Assembly (NCBI RefSeq): GCF_947495705.1
Contig: NZ_CANLZR010000003.1
Location: forward strand, 62,001-126,000
Reading direction: 5' to 3'
Source of the DNA: an uncultured Phycicoccus sp.
GTDB lineage: Bacteria; Actinomycetota; Actinomycetes; Actinomycetales; Dermatophilaceae
Length of the DNA stretch: 64,000 nt
How positions within the stretch are numbered: position 1 is the first letter of the stretch; every line of letters begins with the position of its first letter. This document shows, in pieces, positions 49,205 to 57,731 of this stretch. Made by a program: the position numbers and the translations under genes. Under the pieces are notes generated by a model. That model had not been told where the DNA came from, ran no database searches, and was given only the letters and a program-made list of their open reading frames with translations.

Positions 49205-50998
49205 TCAGCGCGGCGTGCCGTCCGGGAGCGACTCGTGGCACTCGCGGAATAGCCGCACGGTGCAGTCGCGGCAGATGTCGCTGTCGAGGCGCGGGTAGAT
49301 GGCGGCCAGCGCCTCCCCCTTGCGGGCGAAGATGTTCTCGGCGCCGATGACCTCGTCCTGCTCGCTGCGGCGCAGCATCATCGCGAGGTCCGGCTGCACC
49401 CCGACGAGGTACAGCCCGCCCCCCATGGCACGCCGCCGCTCCGCCTCCTGGCCCAGCATCTCGCAGCCGGCGCGGTCGCTGAACCCGATCGGCCGGGCGG
49501 TCACCATGAGGTGCCGCTTGGCGGGGTCGGCCTCGTCGACCGCGCGGAAGCCGTCGGTGACGGCCTCGACCGCGCCGAAGAAGAGCGAGCCCTCGACCCG
49601 CAGCGTCGTCAGCTGCGGGCAGGTCGGAGACTCCGGGCCCACGGGGACGAACTTGCGGCGGGTGTCGTCCAGCGCGGCGGGCTCCGGGGCGAGCTCGCGG
49701 ATCGAGGGCCGCGAGGTGCGGTACAGGTAGAGGACCAGAGAGACCAGGACGCCGACGAAGATGCCCTTCTCGAGGTCGACGAGCGTCCCGACGAAGGTGA
49801 CGACGAGGACGACCCGCTCCCGCGGGTGCCGCCGCAGGATCGGGACGATGTGGTGCACGTCGATCAGGCCCCACGCGACGATGAAGAGGATCGCGGCCAT
49901 CGAGGGCACCGGCAGGTACGCCGCGAGCGGCGCGACGAAGAACAGGATGAGCAGGAGGAAGACGGCCGAGAACACGGCGGCGAGAGGGGTCTTGGCGCCG
50001 GCCGCGTAGTTGACACCGGTGCGGTTGAAGGAGCCGCTCGCGGTGTAGGACGAGAAGAAGCTGCCCGCGATGTTGGACAGGCCCTGGCCGATGAACTCCT
50101 GGTTGCTGTCGATCCGCTGGCCCGACTTCAGCCCCACGGACCGCGCGATGGCCACCGCTTCGGTGAGCGCGAGCAGCGCGACGATCGTGGCGGGGAAGAT
50201 CGTGGCCTGGATGGCGCCCGGGGACAGGTCGGGCAGCGAGAACGGGGGCAGGGAGGCCGAGAGGGCCCCGACGGTGCGGATGCCGCTCTCCTCGGCCGGC
50301 ACCCGCTGGCCGATGAGCACGGTGGCGAGCCCGCCGGCCACCATGGCGATGATCATGTACGGGAGCCTCGGCGCGACCCGCTTGGCGACGATGCCGACGA
50401 CCAGGGTCACCAGGCTGACCGTCAGGACCCACGGCTCGATGGCCATGACGTTGGTCCCGAGGTGGAGGACGATCTCGTCGATGCGGGCCCCACGGGGGAT
50501 GTCGAGCCCGAAGAAGTTCTTCACCTGGCTGCCCGCGATGAGCAGGGCCGCGCCCGCCGTGAAGCCCAGGATCACCGTGTGCGAGATGAAGTTGACCAGC
50601 GTCCCGAGCCGGGCCAGCCCCATCGCCAGCTGGATGAGGCCGGCGAGCAGCGTCAGGGTGAGGACGAGCCCGATGAACTCGGGGGTCCCGGGCTCGGCGA
50701 GCGGGCTGATCGAGGCGAACACGACGATCGAGATCGCGGTCGTCGGGCCCGAGACCAGGTGCCAGCTCGAGCCGAAGAGGGCCGCCACCACGGCCGGGAC
50801 CATGGCGGCGTAGAGGCCGTACTCGGGCGGCAGGCCGGCGATCGTCGCGAAGGCCACGGCCTGCGGCAGCACGATGAGCGCCCCGGTGACCGCGGCGATG
50901 GCGTCGGCTCGCACCGTGCGCGGGGTGACCATCGGCCACCACCGCAGCATCGGCAGGGCACGCTCCCGCAGGGTGGGGCGGACCGTCGGTGTGCTCAC
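49205..50998 (-). CDS. SulP-family anion transporter with STAS domain and Cys-rich C-terminus
   Basis: A 597-residue inner-membrane transporter: an N-terminal SulP core of 10 or more TMs (PQAVAFATIAGLPPEYGLYAAMVP is the signature start, QEFIGQGLSNIAGSFF the middle motif), then a cytoplasmic STAS-like domain from about residue 445. Substrates in the family include sulfate, bicarbonate and other anions; it cannot be assigned here. The last 30 residues (DICRDCTVRLFRECHES) form a Cys cluster that may bind metal or sense redox. GGAG precedes the GTG at 50998. Confidence 0.93.
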   Translation of the reverse strand: MSTPTVRPTLRERALPMLRWWPMVTPRTVRADAIAAVTGALIVLPQAVAFATIAGLPPEYGLYAAMVPAVVAALFGSSWHLVSGPTTAISIVVFASISPLAEPGTPEFIGLVLTLTLLAGLIQLAMGLARLGTLVNFISHTVILGFTAGAALLIAGSQVKNFFGLDIPRGARIDEIVLHLGTNVMAIEPWVLTVSLVTLVVGIVAKRVAPRLPYMIIAMVAGGLATVLIGQRVPAEESGIRTVGALSASLPPFSLPDLSPGAIQATIFPATIVALLALTEAVAIARSVGLKSGQRIDSNQEFIGQGLSNIAGSFFSSYTASGSFNRTGVNYAAGAKTPLAAVFSAVFLLLILFFVAPLAAYLPVPSMAAILFIVAWGLIDVHHIVPILRRHPRERVVLVVTFVGTLVDLEKGIFVGVLVSLVLYLYRTSRPSIRELAPEPAALDDTRRKFVPVGPESPTCPQLTTLRVEGSLFFGAVEAVTDGFRAVDEADPAKRHLMVTARPIGFSDRAGCEMLGQEAERRRAMGGGLYLVGVQPDLAMMLRRSEQDEVIGAENIFARKGEALAAIYPRLDSDICRDCTVRLFRECHESLPDGTPR

Positions 50999-51113
50999 GC
51001 GGGCTCCAGGACGTCGTGGTCAGGATGCCCCGTAGGGTATTCGACCGCGGCGCCGGTGCGGACCGGCCGCGACGACGGCCGTGGACTCCGAGGCCCTGCG
51101 CGCGTCCCTGCGG

Positions 51114-51500
51114 TCAGTCGTCGTCGGGCAGGACGACGCTGAGGACCCACGAGACGAGGGTGATGACGATCGCGGCGAGCACCGCGTCCCAGAAGAACTC
51201 GTCGATGGTGAACGCCAGCCCGATCGCGTCGCTGATCCACTCGGTGAGCTGCAGCATGAACGCGTTGACGATGAACGTGAAGAGCCCGAGCGTCAGGACG
51301 ATGAAGGGGAAGGAGAAGAACTTCGCGATCGGCTTGATGACCGCGTTGATGAGGCCGAAGAGCAGCGCGACGAGAACGATCGTCAGGGTCTTGGCGGGCC
51401 AGTCGGACTGGTCCTCGGCGAGGTCGACTCCGGGCACGACGAGCGCGGCCACCCACAGGGCGACGGCGTTGATGCCGACCCGGATCAGGAAGTTCATCAC
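51114..51500 (-). CDS. Four-TM phage-holin-family (DUF) membrane protein
   Basis: A 128-residue protein with four TM segments: LIRVGINAVALWVAALVVPGV, LTIVLVALLFGLINAVIKPI, PFIVLTLGLFTFIVNAFML and AVLAAIVITLVSWVLSVVLP. It belongs to the small 4-TM family annotated as phage holin, which is chromosomal and universal in actinobacteria and not a prophage sign. Its function is unknown. The start is the GTG at 51500, 6 bases after CAGACT, or the ATG at 51497. Confidence 0.88.
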   Translation of the reverse strand: MMNFLIRVGINAVALWVAALVVPGVDLAEDQSDWPAKTLTIVLVALLFGLINAVIKPIAKFFSFPFIVLTLGLFTFIVNAFMLQLTEWISDAIGLAFTIDEFFWDAVLAAIVITLVSWVLSVVLPDDD

Positions 51501-51570
51501 GGCGTCAGTCTGGCACGCGGGGCCCGCTCGATGACGGACCCGGGCGCCGGCGGCCGAGACCCGGCGCCGG

Positions 51571-52413
51571 TCACATCTCCTCGTGGGTGTCGGGGTCCCC
51601 GCCGAAGAGGCGTCCGTCGGCGCGGCCCAGGGCCGTGATCGCCGCGACCTCGTCGGCGCCGAGCGTGAAGCCCTCGACGTCGAGGTTGCTCGCCTGCCGC
51701 TGGGGGCTCGACGACTTCGGCAGCGGCATCGACCCGAGCTGCACGTGCCAGCGGAGGATCACCTGCCCGGGCGTCACGCCGTGCGCCTCGGCAGCGGCCG
51801 TGACCGGCGCCTCGTCGAACGGGGCCTGCCGCTTGCCGAGCGGGCTCCACGCCTGGGTGAGGATGCCGAGGCGCGCGTGGACGGCCCGCATCTGCTCCTG
51901 GGGGAAGAGCGGCTGGAGCTCGATCTGGTTGAGTGCCGGCGTCACCCCGGTCTCCGCGATGACCCGGGTGAGGTGGGCCTCGGTGAAGTTGCTGACCCCG
52001 ACCGTGCGCACGAGCCCCTCGCGCTGCGCCTCGACGAGGGCCGCCCAGGCCTGCGGGTAGAGGTCCTGGCTGGGGTTGGGCCAGTGGATGAGGCCGACGT
52101 CGATCTGCTCGACCCCGAGCCGGCGCGCCGAGTCACGCAGGGACCGCAGGGCGAGGTCGTGTGCGTGGAAGCGACCCGGGATCTTCGTCGCGAGGCGGAC
52201 GTCGGCGCGGTCGACACCGCTGCGGCGCAGCGCCTCGCCGACCTCGGACTCGTTCTCGTAGTTGACCGCCGTGTCGAGGTAGCGGTACCCCGCGTGCAGC
52301 GCCCCGACGATGGCCTCGACCCCCTCGGGCCCGGCCAGGGGATAGGTGCCGAAGCCGACGAGCGGGACGGCGGTGCCGTCGTTCAGCCGGTGCGCGGCGG
52401 TGTCGGGCGTCAT
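51571..52413 (-). CDS. Aldo/keto reductase
   Basis: A 280-residue NADPH-dependent TIM-barrel reductase with the catalytic tetrad in order: Asp in [14 protein letters not shown], Tyr in the same segment, Lys in LATKIP and His in GLIHWP. NADP-binding segments are VSNFT near residue 145 and [14 protein letters not shown] in the last third. It resembles 2,5-diketo-gluconate reductase-type AKR5 enzymes; the substrate is unknown. TAGCGT lies 7 bases before the ATG on the minus strand (leaderless). Confidence 0.95.
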   Translation of the reverse strand: MTPDTAAHRLNDGTAVPLVGFGTYPLAGPEGVEAIVGALHAGYRYLDTAVNYENESEVGEALRRSGVDRADVRLATKIPGRFHAHDLALRSLRDSARRLGVEQIDVGLIHWPNPSQDLYPQAWAALVEAQREGLVRTVGVSNFTEAHLTRVIAETGVTPALNQIELQPLFPQEQMRAVHARLGILTQAWSPLGKRQAPFDEAPVTAAAEAHGVTPGQVILRWHVQLGSMPLPKSSSPQRQASNLDVEGFTLGADEVAAITALGRADGRLFGGDPDTHEEM

Positions 52414-52420
52414 GGCGGCC

Positions 52421-52426
52421 ACGCTA
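52421..52426 (-). promoter_or_regulatory. Leaderless-type -10 box of the aldo/keto reductase
   Basis: TAGCGT on the minus strand, 7 bases before the ATG at 52413. Confidence 0.5.
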
Positions 52427-52481
52427 CGCGCGCCGGAGCGGTGGGTGCGCGACGGCCGACGGGCCGACCGCGGGCCGGTCC

Positions 52482-52487
52482 TACAGT
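52482..52487 (+). promoter_or_regulatory. Leaderless-type -10 box of the aminotransferase
   Basis: TACAGT, 7 bases before the ATG at 52495. Divergent from the aldo/keto reductase promoter 56 bases away. Confidence 0.5.
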
Positions 52488-52494
52488 GGTCGCC

Positions 52495-53613
52495 ATGACC
52501 GACGACGTCCCCGCCGAGGCCACGCAGCCCCCCACCCCGGTGCATCTGCGCGCGGCCCTCGCCGCCCTGCCTGTCTACGCCCCTGGCCGCCCGGCCGCCG
52601 TCCGCGACGGGCTCACCGCGTACAAGATCAGCAGCAACGAGAACCCGTTCCCGCCGCTGCCGTCGGTGCTCGAGGTCGTCCGGGACGCCGCCACGGCCAT
52701 GAACCGCTACCCCGACATGGCCGTCACCGCGCTCACCCGGGCGCTCGCCGACCGCCTGGGGGTCCCCGCCGCACGGATCTCCACCGGCCCCGGCTCGGTC
52801 GGTGTCCTCGACCAGCTGATCCGGGCGACCTGTGACGACGGCGACGAGGTCGTCTTCGCGTGGCGCTCGTTCGAGGCCTACCCGATCCTCACGACCCTCG
52901 CCGGCGCCCGCCCCGTCATGGTGCCGCTCGCGCCCGGCGCCCGGCACGACCTCGACGCGATGGCCGACGCGGTCACCGACCGCACCCGGCTCGTCCTCGT
53001 CTGCACCCCGAACAACCCGACCGGCACGACCGTCGGCGCCGACGAGCTCGACGCCTTCCTCGACCGGGTGCCGGCGGACGTGCTCGTCGTCATCGACGAG
53101 GCCTACCTCGAGTTCGTCGACGCCCCGGACGCCCCCGACGCGATGGCCGTCCACGCGGCCCGACCCAACGTCGTCGTGCTGCGGACGTTCTCGAAGGCGT
53201 ACGGCCTCGCCGGGCTGCGGGTCGGGTACGCCGTCGCCCACGAGCCGGTGGCCGAGGCGCTGCGCAAGTCCGCGCTGCCGTTCGGGGTCAACTCGCTCGC
53301 CCAGGCGGCGGCCGTCGCCTCGCTCGACGCCGCCGACGAGCTGGACGTGCGGGTCAAGGAGCTGGTGGCCGAGCGCGAGCGGGTCGTCGCTGCCCTGCGC
53401 GACCAGGGCTGGGACATTCCCGAGCAGCAGGCCAACTTCGTGTGGTTCGACCTCGGCGACGACACCGCCGCCTTCGCCGCCGCGTGCGAGGACGAGGGGC
53501 TCACCGTGCGTCCCTATCTCACCGACGGGGTGCGCGCGACGATCGCCGAGCCGCCCGCCAACGACCGGCTCGTCGAGGTCGCCGGCCGCTTCCTCGCCGC
53601 CCGCCGCGGCTGA
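52495..53613 (+). CDS. Histidinol-phosphate/aromatic aminotransferase (HisC/Pat family)
   Basis: A 372-residue class I/II PLP aminotransferase: [16 protein letters not shown] near the N-terminus (family mark), [25 protein letters not shown], and the PLP Lys in [16 protein letters not shown]. The same fold covers histidinol-phosphate aminotransferase and aromatic aminotransferase (Pat). The isolated position away from other his genes favours the Pat-type role, but sequence alone does not decide. It is followed by palindrome copy 2. Confidence 0.9.
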   Translation: MTDDVPAEATQPPTPVHLRAALAALPVYAPGRPAAVRDGLTAYKISSNENPFPPLPSVLEVVRDAATAMNRYPDMAVTALTRALADRLGVPAARISTGPGSVGVLDQLIRATCDDGDEVVFAWRSFEAYPILTTLAGARPVMVPLAPGARHDLDAMADAVTDRTRLVLVCTPNNPTGTTVGADELDAFLDRVPADVLVVIDEAYLEFVDAPDAPDAMAVHAARPNVVVLRTFSKAYGLAGLRVGYAVAHEPVAEALRKSALPFGVNSLAQAAAVASLDAADELDVRVKELVAERERVVAALRDQGWDIPEQQANFVWFDLGDDTAAFAAACEDEGLTVRPYLTDGVRATIAEPPANDRLVEVAGRFLAARRG

Positions 53614-53628
53614 CCTGCCGGGCGCTGA

Positions 53629-53680
53629 CCGAACGTGTGTGAACACGCCGGGGATCCCCGGCGAGTTCACACACGTTCGG
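53629..53680. repeat. 23-bp inverted repeat (dispersed palindrome, copy 2)
   Basis: The left arm 53629-53651 is identical to the left arm at 35114-35136; the right arm 53658-53680 pairs with one mismatch. The centre GGGGATCCCC extends the stem. It lies between the aminotransferase stop and the leaderless start of the epimerase, both on the plus strand, the same upstream-stop/downstream-start position as copy 1. Confidence 0.85.
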
Positions 53681-53710
53681 GGGGAACCGGCCGCAGGGCA
53701 CACTGTCGAG

Positions 53711-54763
53711 GTGCGCATCCTCCTCACCGGCGCGGCCGGGTTCATCGGCACCGCCACCTGGCGTGGGCTGGTCACCGACGGCCACGACGTCGTCGCCGTC
53801 GACCTGCTGGTGCCCGAGGCGCACGGCGTCGCCACCCGCGACGACCCGCCCGCCGGACTCCACGTCCTGGACGTGCGCGAGGCCTCCGCCTGGGGTGACC
53901 TGTTCCAGGGCGTCGACGTCGTCGTCCACCTCGCCGCGATGGTCGGCGCGGGCGTCACCGCGGCCGACCTGCCGCTGTACGCGGGCCACAACGACCTCGG
54001 CACGGCAGCCGTGCTGGCGGCGATGCACGCCGCCAACGTCGACCGGTTCGTCCAGGCGTCCTCGATGGTCGTCTACGGCGAGGGGCGCTACACCTGCCCG
54101 GAGCACGACACACAGTCGCCGGGGCCCCGGACCCGCGAGGCCCTCGACGCGGGCACCTTCGACACCCCGTGCCCGGTGTGCGGCGGGCCGCTGGACTGGG
54201 CGCTCGTCGGTGAGGACGCCGCACTGGACCCGCGCAGCAGCTACGCCGTGAGCAAGGTCGCGCAGGAGGGGTACGCCGGCGCCTGGGTCCGGCAGGCGCC
54301 CGGGGCGGCGGTCTCGCTGCGCTACCACAACGTCTACGGCCCGGGCATGCCGCGAGACACCCCGTACTCCGGGGTGGCGGCGATGTTCCGGTCCTCGCTC
54401 GAGCGGGGCGAGCCGCCCACGGTGTTCGAGGACGGCACCCAGATGCGCGACTTCGTGCACGTCGACGACGTCGCCCGCGCCAACCTCGCCGCGGTGCGAG
54501 CCGTCGTCGGTCTCGAGCCCGCCACCCACCGTGCCTACAACGTCGCGTCCGGCCACCCGATCGCCATCGCCGACGTCGCCCGTCATGTCGCCGCGGGCTC
54601 CGGGCGCGACGTCGAGCCGCGGATCACCGGCCAGTACCGGATCGGCGACGTCCGGCACGTCGTCGCCTCGCCCGCGCGGGCCCGCGACGAGATCGGGTTC
54701 ACGGCGCAGGTGACGCCCGAGGACGGCCTCGCCCGGTTCGCCACGGCGCCGCTGCGGGCCTGA
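53711..54763 (+). CDS. NAD-dependent nucleotide-sugar epimerase with Cys-containing insert
   Basis: A 350-residue SDR epimerase. The NAD site is LLTGAAGFIGTATW (residues 4-17), the catalytic region is SSMVVYGEG and SYAVSKVAQEGY (Tyr-x3-Lys), followed by LRYHNVYGPGMPR. It carries a Cys insert (YTCPEHD and TPCPVCGG) that could bind zinc. This resembles dTDP-L-rhamnose 4-epimerase-type enzymes, but the substrate is inferred. The GTG at 53711 follows CACACT by 6 bases. It may act with the glycosyltransferase cluster downstream. Confidence 0.85.
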   Translation: MRILLTGAAGFIGTATWRGLVTDGHDVVAVDLLVPEAHGVATRDDPPAGLHVLDVREASAWGDLFQGVDVVVHLAAMVGAGVTAADLPLYAGHNDLGTAAVLAAMHAANVDRFVQASSMVVYGEGRYTCPEHDTQSPGPRTREALDAGTFDTPCPVCGGPLDWALVGEDAALDPRSSYAVSKVAQEGYAGAWVRQAPGAAVSLRYHNVYGPGMPRDTPYSGVAAMFRSSLERGEPPTVFEDGTQMRDFVHVDDVARANLAAVRAVVGLEPATHRAYNVASGHPIAIADVARHVAAGSGRDVEPRITGQYRIGDVRHVVASPARARDEIGFTAQVTPEDGLARFATAPLRA

Positions 54764-54781
54764 CCCGCCCGCGCGGCCGCC

Positions 54782-56188
54782 TCACCACACCGTGTGCACG
54801 AGGTGCTGGAGCGTGACCGCGAGGACGCCCTGGCCCACGAGGCCCCAGCGCTGCCAGCGCGGCGGCAGCCACAGCGTGGCGAGCAGCAGCCACGGCACGA
54901 ACGGCAGCCAGATCCGCTCCACCTCGGCCTTGCTCATCATCGACAGGTCGGCGACGGCGACCATGGCGACACCGGCCAGGACGAGCGGGGCGACCGCGCG
55001 CTCCCAGCCAGCGGCCGCCGCCCTACCCGCCGCGGACCGCAGCCGTGCGACGGGCACCGAGGCGGCCCCGAGCGCCGCCGGCAGCAGGAGGCCCGCCATC
55101 AGGACGAGGGCCCCGAGGTTGCCGAACACCCAGAACCACGCGGGACGCCGGTTCGCGAAGCCCGCCCAGTACCGTTCGTGCAGAACGGGGTAGGCCTCCC
55201 ACCAGGCGTACCCCAGGGGGGCGAAGGCCAGGACCACCGCGAGCGCCGTGGCTGCCGAGACGGCACCGACGACGACGCGGTCGCGCCGGCCGCCGCGCGT
55301 CGCCACGAGCACCGCGAGGGCCAGCAGCGCGACGAGCCCGAGCCCGTACGACTCCATGAGGCACCACCCGAGGAGCAGGCCGGACACGAGGGCCAGCCCG
55401 GTCCGGCGGGCGCGCCCGGTGGCCGCTCCCGCAGCGGCGAGGGCGGCCATCCCCCAGGCGGCCGTCGCGGCGAACACGGCGTCGGCCGAGACCGCCATGA
55501 GGACCGCCGACGGCCCGAGGACGAGGACGGGGAGCACCGTGCGCGCGGCGTCGCGGGCGCCCAGCCGGTCGAGGGTCACGGCCACCGCGGCCGGCACGGT
55601 GGCGGCGACGGCGACGACGACGGAACCGACGGCCGGCCAGGCACCGAGCCCGAGCCGGTCGAGCCCGACGAACATGAGCACCGCCCCGGGCGGGTGGCCG
55701 GCGAGGTGAACCGGCCAGTTTCCCGCGCTGTCGAGGGGGATGCGGCTGATGTAGGTGCGCAGCAGCTCGCCGACGTCGTCGATTTGGCGGGCGGCCTGGA
55801 GGTACTCGGCCGGGTCGTCGAGGATCAGGCCCAGGCCGGCAGGCCCGTCGACGAGCGCCAGCGAGGCCATCCACACGACCGCCACCAGCCAGGACGAGAC
55901 GAGCAGCCGCCCCCAGGCCATCCGTTGCACGCGGCCGCGCAGGCCCGGCCACGCGCTCGCCGCGACGAGCGCCACGGCGATGACGCTCGTCGGGCCGGCA
56001 CGCAGCGCCCAGTCCCCGAGCAGCGGTGCCGCGCTCCCGGCTCCGACGTCGACCCCGACGAGCGGGGGCACGAGCATCGACGCCGCGACGACGACAAGCC
56101 CCAGCCCCAGACCCCACCGGGCGCGGCGACCGGCCGCCACCGACGCCGTCGGGCTCCCGGCGCGGGTGGTCGTCGGGGAGCCGGTCAT
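54782..56188 (-). CDS. Multi-pass membrane protein, GT-C/mannosyltransferase-like
   Basis: A 468-residue protein with roughly 10-12 TM segments. After TM1-3 an extracytoplasmic loop holds DDPAEYLQAARQIDDVGELLRTYISRIPLDSAGNWPVHLAGHPPG, with Asp residues and an HPPG motif placed as in GT-C (GT39/GT83/PIG-M type) glycosyltransferases that use polyprenol-linked sugars. The C-terminal half is hydrophobic with a late cytoplasmic turn (KAEVERIWLPFVPWLL). No exact family can be named. The ATG at 56188 fits a short basic N-terminus before TM1. It is divergent from the GT2 gene and probably part of the same cluster. Confidence 0.75.
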   Translation of the reverse strand: MTGSPTTTRAGSPTASVAAGRRARWGLGLGLVVVAASMLVPPLVGVDVGAGSAAPLLGDWALRAGPTSVIAVALVAASAWPGLRGRVQRMAWGRLLVSSWLVAVVWMASLALVDGPAGLGLILDDPAEYLQAARQIDDVGELLRTYISRIPLDSAGNWPVHLAGHPPGAVLMFVGLDRLGLGAWPAVGSVVVAVAATVPAAVAVTLDRLGARDAARTVLPVLVLGPSAVLMAVSADAVFAATAAWGMAALAAAGAATGRARRTGLALVSGLLLGWCLMESYGLGLVALLALAVLVATRGGRRDRVVVGAVSAATALAVVLAFAPLGYAWWEAYPVLHERYWAGFANRRPAWFWVFGNLGALVLMAGLLLPAALGAASVPVARLRSAAGRAAAAGWERAVAPLVLAGVAMVAVADLSMMSKAEVERIWLPFVPWLLLATLWLPPRWQRWGLVGQGVLAVTLQHLVHTVW

Positions 56189-56292
56189 GCCCCCAGGATG
56201 CCTGTCGGCCAGGGGCTCCGGTGACCCACAGCGCCGGGTGCCGTCACGATCCCGTAAGGCGGTCGCCCGGTGCCGGTGACCGGCGCAGCGCC

Positions 56293-56298
56293 TAGGGT
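56293..56298 (+). promoter_or_regulatory. Leaderless-type -10 box of the GT2-led operon
   Basis: TAGGGT, 7 bases before the GTG at 56306. It would drive the GT2-DUF2064-oxidoreductase-membrane protein operon. Confidence 0.55.
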
Positions 56299-56305
56299 CG
56301 CTGAG

Positions 56306-56980
56306 GTGACGTCGACCTGCGACCTCGTCCTGCCGTGCCGGGACGAAGCCGCCGCGCTGCCCGGCGTCCTGGCGAACGTCCCGGCCGGCCTGCACGTCGT
56401 CGTCGTCGACAACGGGTCCACTGACGGCACGGCCGAGGTCGCCCGACGGCTCGGAGCGACCGTCGTCCACGAGTCGACCCCGGGCTACGGCGCGGCCGTC
56501 CACGCCGGGGTCCTCGCGGCGACGGCCGAGTACGTCGGCATCCTCGACGGCGACGGCTCGATGGACCCGCGCGAGATCGCGCCCCTCCTCGACGCGGTGC
56601 GCACGGGCCGGGCCGCGATGGCGTGCGGTCGGCGCCGCCCCGCGGCCCCCGGGGTGTGGCCCTGGCACGCCCGCGCCGGCAACGCCGTCGTGCTCGCGTG
56701 GCTGCGGCATCGCACCGGGCTCCCGCTGCGTGACATCGCCCCGATGCGGGTCTGCCGGCGTGAGGACCTGCTCGCCCTCGGGGTCCGGGACCGGCGCTCC
56801 GGTTACCCCCTCGAGCTGCTCGTCCGGGCGCAGCGGGCCGGCTGGGTCCTCACCGAGCACGACATCAGCTACCACCCCCGGGCCGCCGGCACGCGCTCGA
56901 AGGTGTCCGGCTCGGTCCGCGGCACGGTGCGCGCCGGGCGCGACTTCGCGAAGGTCCTGGCCACCGAGGGGCTCCGGTGA
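56306..56980 (+). CDS. Family 2 glycosyltransferase (GT-A fold)
   Basis: A 224-residue cytoplasmic or membrane-associated transferase using a nucleotide-sugar donor: [14 protein letters not shown], the donor-binding [28 protein letters not shown], and the metal site DGDGSMDP (Asp-x-Asp). A C-terminal acceptor region has [17 protein letters not shown] and [15 protein letters not shown], close to DPM1/polyprenol-phosphate mannosyltransferase-like GT2 proteins. It is the first gene of a tight operon with DUF2064, Mo-oxidoreductase and a small membrane protein. Confidence 0.9.
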   Translation: MTSTCDLVLPCRDEAAALPGVLANVPAGLHVVVVDNGSTDGTAEVARRLGATVVHESTPGYGAAVHAGVLAATAEYVGILDGDGSMDPREIAPLLDAVRTGRAAMACGRRRPAAPGVWPWHARAGNAVVLAWLRHRTGLPLRDIAPMRVCRREDLLALGVRDRRSGYPLELLVRAQRAGWVLTEHDISYHPRAAGTRSKVSGSVRGTVRAGRDFAKVLATEGLR

Positions 56981-57020
56981 CGACCCGACGACCCGCCCGG
57001 TCCGACGCCGGAGCGGCCCG

Positions 57021-57731
57021 ATGAGGGGCAGCGTCCTCGTTCTGGCCAAGGCGCCGGTCGCCGGCCGGGCCAAGACACGCCTCGCCGCCGACCTCGGCGA
57101 CGACCTCGCTGCCGAGCTCGCCGCGGCCTCGCTGCTGGACACCCTGGAGGCCGGAGCCGCCGCCTACCCGCCGGGACGCCGCGTCCTGGCCCTCGCCGGC
57201 GACCTGCACGGGGCCGCCTGCGAGGCCGGGCTGCGGGCCGCCGCCGCCGACTGGCTCGTCATCCCGCAGACGGCGCCGAGGTTCGCCGACCGGATCGTCG
57301 ACGGCCACCGGCAGGCCCACCGGCTCGCCGGGGGTCCCGTCGTCCAGATCGGCATGGACACTCCCCAGGTCCACGCCGCCCTCCTGCGCGGCCTCGCCGA
57401 GCTCGCCCACGACCACGAGCGCCCCGTCCTCGGGCCCGCGGTCGACGGCGGCTGGTGGGTTCTCGTCACCACCCAGCCCGCACAGGCGACCGTGCTGGCC
57501 GGCGTGCCGCTGAGCCGGGCCGACACCGGGCGGCTCACCGCGTCCGCGCTCGAGGCCGCCGGCCACCCGCCCGTCCTCGGCCCGCTGCTGCGGGACGTCG
57601 ACGAGGTCGGGGACGCCGACGAGGTCGCCGCGGCGGCCCCGCACAGCCGGTTCGCCCGCCTGTGGCGCGAGCACGCGGGCCGTGCGGGCAGCCAGGCCGT
57701 GCCGGTCGACCGCGACGAGAGTCCCGGATGA
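57021..57731 (+). CDS. DUF2064 (TIGR04282-type) nucleotidyl/glycosyl transferase-like protein
   Basis: A 236-residue cytoplasmic protein with a nucleotidyltransferase-like fold: MRGSVLVLAKAPVAGRAKTRLA (phosphate-binding start), a central GMDTPQV where relatives have an Asp/Cys-rich metal site, and LGPAVDGGWWVL. The family occurs in arsenosugar and other secondary sugar-transfer clusters, but its activity is largely uncharacterised. GGAG precedes the ATG at 57021. It lies between a GT2 and a molybdopterin oxidoreductase and overlaps the latter by 4 bases. Confidence 0.85.
   Translation: MRGSVLVLAKAPVAGRAKTRLAADLGDDLAAELAAASLLDTLEAGAAAYPPGRRVLALAGDLHGAACEAGLRAAAADWLVIPQTAPRFADRIVDGHRQAHRLAGGPVVQIGMDTPQVHAALLRGLAELAHDHERPVLGPAVDGGWWVLVTTQPAQATVLAGVPLSRADTGRLTASALEAAGHPPVLGPLLRDVDEVGDADEVAAAAPHSRFARLWREHAGRAGSQAVPVDRDESPG

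Noticed and set aside
51114-51500. Prophage sign from the holin-family protein
   Set aside because: This four-TM family is a normal chromosomal protein of actinobacteria and no other phage gene is nearby.
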